DNA from: Tannerella sp.
GTDB taxonomy: Bacteria; Bacteroidota; Bacteroidia; Bacteroidales; Tannerellaceae
DNA: 7,931 bases
NCBI GenBank assembly: GCA_031259505.1
Contig: JAIRLL010000058.1
Coordinates: 1-7,931 of the forward strand
Direction of reading: 5' to 3'
Shown here: positions 6,883-7,931 of the stretch, one piece after another
Numbering within the stretch: the stretch's first letter is position 1
How the letters are laid out: each line of letters opens with the position of its first letter
Made by a program: the position numbers and the translations under genes
The notes under the pieces: generated by a model
What the model was told of the DNA's origin: nothing
The model's input: only the letters and a program-made list of their open reading frames with translations
Database searches by the model: none

Positions 6883-7506
6883 ATGAAGAATATTAACTAT
6901 ATGATTAACGGCATATTGGCCGTTGCAGTAATTATTTTGTTTATTATGCAGTTTTCCGGGCACAAAATCGTGCCAGGGTCGGATACAAACATAAAAAACA
7001 GTTCGGACTCACTGTCTCTCCCCATCGCATATTTTCATATTGATATGCTGTTGCAGAACTATAACTTTGCGAGAGATCTGGACGAACAAATCACACGTAA
7101 ACAGGAAAATGCACGTGCCAACGTGACGCAGCAAATGCGGAATCTGGAATCGGAAGTCACTGAATTCAGGTACAAAGTTCAAAACGGCGGCTTCCTCACG
7201 CAGGCAAGAGCCGAACAGGAGCAGGAGCGCTTGATGAAAAAACAGCAGGACATCCAAATGCTTGACCAAAAGCTTACGCAAGACCTCCTTGAAGAAAACA
7301 GGCGGATGAACGAACAGCTTCGCGACACCATCATGAATCATCTCAAGGATTATAATAAGGATAAGAAATATCAAGTGATTATCAGCAGCGACGGAACCAA
7401 TCCGATTTTCTATGCCGACGAGACATATGATATTACTGGCGAAGTGACTGAATACCTGAACAAAAGATGGTCAGGCAAAGTGACGGACAAGTCCTTGAAC
7501 GAGTAA
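6883..7506 (+). CDS. OmpH/Skp-family periplasmic chaperone-like protein, membrane-anchored
   Basis: 207 residues. A hydrophobic segment at about 8-24 is followed by FSGHK with no clear signal peptidase site, so it is probably an uncleaved anchor with the rest in the periplasm. The OmpH/Skp layout is clear: a first strand and cap helix (LPIAYFHIDMLLQNYNF, about 46-62), a long charged coiled coil (about 63-160, with QNGGFLTQARAEQEQERL at 100-117 near the hairpin tip), and a return strand region (YQVIISSDGTNPIFYADE, about 163-180) ending in the helix EVTEYLNKRW. Skp trimers hold unfolded outer-membrane proteins in the periplasm. Bacteroidales encode several OmpH paralogues, and this one is not beside bamA, so its exact client is unknown. 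The upstream small membrane gene is 27 nt away in the same direction. Confidence 0.82.
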   Translation: MKNINYMINGILAVAVIILFIMQFSGHKIVPGSDTNIKNSSDSLSLPIAYFHIDMLLQNYNFARDLDEQITRKQENARANVTQQMRNLESEVTEFRYKVQNGGFLTQARAEQEQERLMKKQQDIQMLDQKLTQDLLEENRRMNEQLRDTIMNHLKDYNKDKKYQVIISSDGTNPIFYADETYDITGEVTEYLNKRWSGKVTDKSLNE

Positions 7507-7652
7507 ATATGCGCTGTGCGCGGCATGGTTTTATGCACAAGACTGGCAGTGAAAGTTTCGAGGGGTTCCGGCCAGGAATGACATTTTTCTGATAATTAAG
7601 AAATTATTGCTCCGGTGGTATAAAAGTATGCCGAGCAGGGGGTAAAAAACAT
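7507..7652. other. Gap downstream of the OmpH-like gene
   Basis: No gene is seen. Small dyads are present: TTCC/GGAA (7567-7578) followed by TTTTT at 7584-7588, and ATAATT/AATTAT (7592-7607). Either might aid termination of the OmpH-like transcript, but both stems are weak. An IS-tip-like sequence lies at 7614-7632 (listed separately). Confidence 0.4.
7614..7632 (+). repeat. Copy of IS-tip-like sequence in the same orientation as the IS end
   Basis: GGTGGT, an AT-rich step and AAAAGTATGC at 7614-7632 match the order of the same blocks at 7818-7839, except that this copy is 3 bp shorter between the blocks. Both places also contain TGGTATAAAA. It may be an older element end, part of a local repeat, or coincidence in AT-rich DNA. 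Confidence 0.4.
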
Positions 7653-7798
7653 ACGGGAAGAAATTTTTTTCTCGCGGGAAACGGTTTTCGTTTCACATGA
7701 AAAAATCCTGTCCTCATGTGAGGATTTTTTTTCGGAAGGCGAAATTTTTTTTTTCTCCCGCGAAACGGTTTCATCTTCCCGTGAAAAAATCTTTTTTT
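7653..7798. repeat. AT-rich nested repeat: two imperfect direct copies forming nested inverted repeats
   Basis: Copy A (about 7660-7709) and copy B (about 7741-7791) share the order GAAATTTTTTT, CTC, a GC block, AAACGGTTT and TGAAAAAATC. The GC block is CGCGGG in A (7673-7678) and CCCGCG in B (7757-7762), which are reverse complements. The outer arms ACGGGAAGA (7653-7661) and TCTTCCCGT (7774-7782), and the inner arms AAAAAATCCT (7700-7709) and AGGATTTTTT (7721-7730), also pair. The whole block can therefore fold as one nested stem. It looks like a mobile or dispersed intergenic repeat. Confidence 0.65.
7700..7732 (+). terminator. Possible bidirectional intrinsic terminator
   Basis: The stem AAAAAATCCT/AGGATTTTTT, or the compact CCTC-ATGT-GAGG, is followed by eight Ts (7725-7732), with an A-run on the left flank for the other strand. 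It lies about 190 bp after the OmpH-like gene and could protect it from transcription into or out of the IS. CACATGA (7694-7700) pairs with TCATGTG (7714-7720) as a competing fold. Confidence 0.45.
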
Positions 7799-7851
7799 TC
7801 AGCGCGGATAAAATTTTGGTGGTGATTTAAAAAGTATGCTGGTATAAAAAA

Positions 7852-7881
7852 TTGACAATGAGGGAAAAAGTTGTATTTTTG
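7852..7881 (+). promoter_or_regulatory. Promoter of the IS reading frame
   Basis: TTG (within ATTGACA) at 7852-7854 and TATTTTTG at 7874-7881 are 19 nt apart, the spacing of Bacteroides -33/-7 promoters. The ATG follows only 4 nt after the -7 box, so the transcript would be nearly leaderless. Confidence 0.55.
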
Positions 7882-7885
7882 TTGA

Positions 7886-7931
7886 ATGAAAATAAAGATA
7901 GAACTTTATTGCCCCCATTGCCAAGGGACAA
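7886..7931 (+). CDS. N-terminus of a zinc-ribbon protein, probably IS1-family InsA-like
   Basis: Only 15 codons are visible: MKIKIELYCPHCQGT. The CPHC pair at residues 9-12 is the first half of a zinc ribbon, and the short basic/hydrophobic lead followed by Y/S-CPxC is how InsA-type proteins of IS1 elements begin. In IS1, InsA binds the ends and regulates transposition, with the DDE transposase made by frameshift into insB. Other zinc-ribbon proteins start similarly, so the call rests also on the tip-like sequence at 7818. Confidence 0.55.
   Translation, partial: MKIKIELYCPHCQGT

Larger units (their letters stand above)
7818..7931 (+). mobile_element. Left end of an insertion sequence, probably IS1-like (runs off window)
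   Basis: A zinc-ribbon InsA-like reading frame begins at 7886. About 70 bp before it is GGTGGTG (7818-7824); IS1 termini begin GGTGATG, so this is a plausible tip. The 8 bp before it, AAAATTTT (7810-7817), could be one half of a target duplication, which cannot be tested because the right end is outside the window. The tip position is an inference. Confidence 0.5.

Noticed and set aside
7009..7374. A 121-codon minus-strand frame inside the OmpH-like gene
   Set aside because: It is antisense to a clear coiled-coil OmpH-like protein; its hydrophobic look comes from the complement of charged codons.
7511..7521. GCGC-TGT-GCGC just after the OmpH-like stop as an intrinsic terminator
   Set aside because: The stem is only 4 bp and no T-run follows closely.
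7653..7798. CRISPR array or invertible promoter in the repeat region
   Set aside because: There are only two imperfect copies with no regular spacers, and no promoter box flanked by long perfect inverted repeats or nearby recombinase gene in the window.

Overview
The window looks like chromosomal DNA from a Bacteroidales bacterium (phylum Bacteroidota). The evidence is promoter boxes of the Bacteroides type (TAnnTTTG) just upstream of genes, almost no Shine-Dalgarno sequences, lipoprotein signal peptides on secreted proteins, and gene types typical of the order: a TM-anchored OmpH/Skp-like protein behind a small membrane protein, a large M23 peptidase, and a right-handed beta-helix lipoprotein. 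Genus cannot be fixed from sequence alone. Coding DNA is moderately GC-rich, whereas the right-hand intergenic region is very AT-rich.

Layout. Positions 1-293 hold the N-terminal part of rfbD (dTDP-4-dehydrorhamnose reductase, leftward), cut by the window edge, with its own promoter at about 311-318. Positions 294-731 are a gene-poor gap. It contains a short tandem repeat, a 21-bp-period array of palindromes (504-566), a run of three hairpins (604-690), and a frameshifted C-terminal remnant of a DDE transposase that ends against the 3' end of the next gene. From 6499 down to 732 runs a leftward block that looks like one operon: pepD (cytosolic M20C dipeptidase), a beta-helix lipoprotein, an endonuclease/exonuclease/phosphatase-fold lipoprotein, and a secreted M23 metallopeptidase with C-terminal beta domains. 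The three envelope genes are packed to within a few bases (TGATG overlap, then a 4-nt gap). Divergently, a Bacteroides-type promoter at 6615-6622 drives a 70-aa membrane protein and a membrane-anchored OmpH-like coiled-coil protein.

The right end (7507-7931) is an AT-rich gap. It holds a nested direct-plus-inverted repeat (7653-7798) and then what appears to be the left end of an insertion sequence at about 7818, with an outward-reading promoter (7852-7881) and the first 15 codons of a zinc-ribbon protein resembling IS1-family InsA. A sequence resembling the IS tip occurs a second time about 200 bp upstream.

Functionally the conserved genes are envelope and housekeeping functions: deoxysugar synthesis, peptide turnover, peptidoglycan or surface processing, and a periplasmic chaperone-like protein. 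I see no defence system, CRISPR array, RNA gene or new multi-gene system. The most unusual content is in the two gene-poor gaps, both of which carry structured repeats beside mobile-element sequence.
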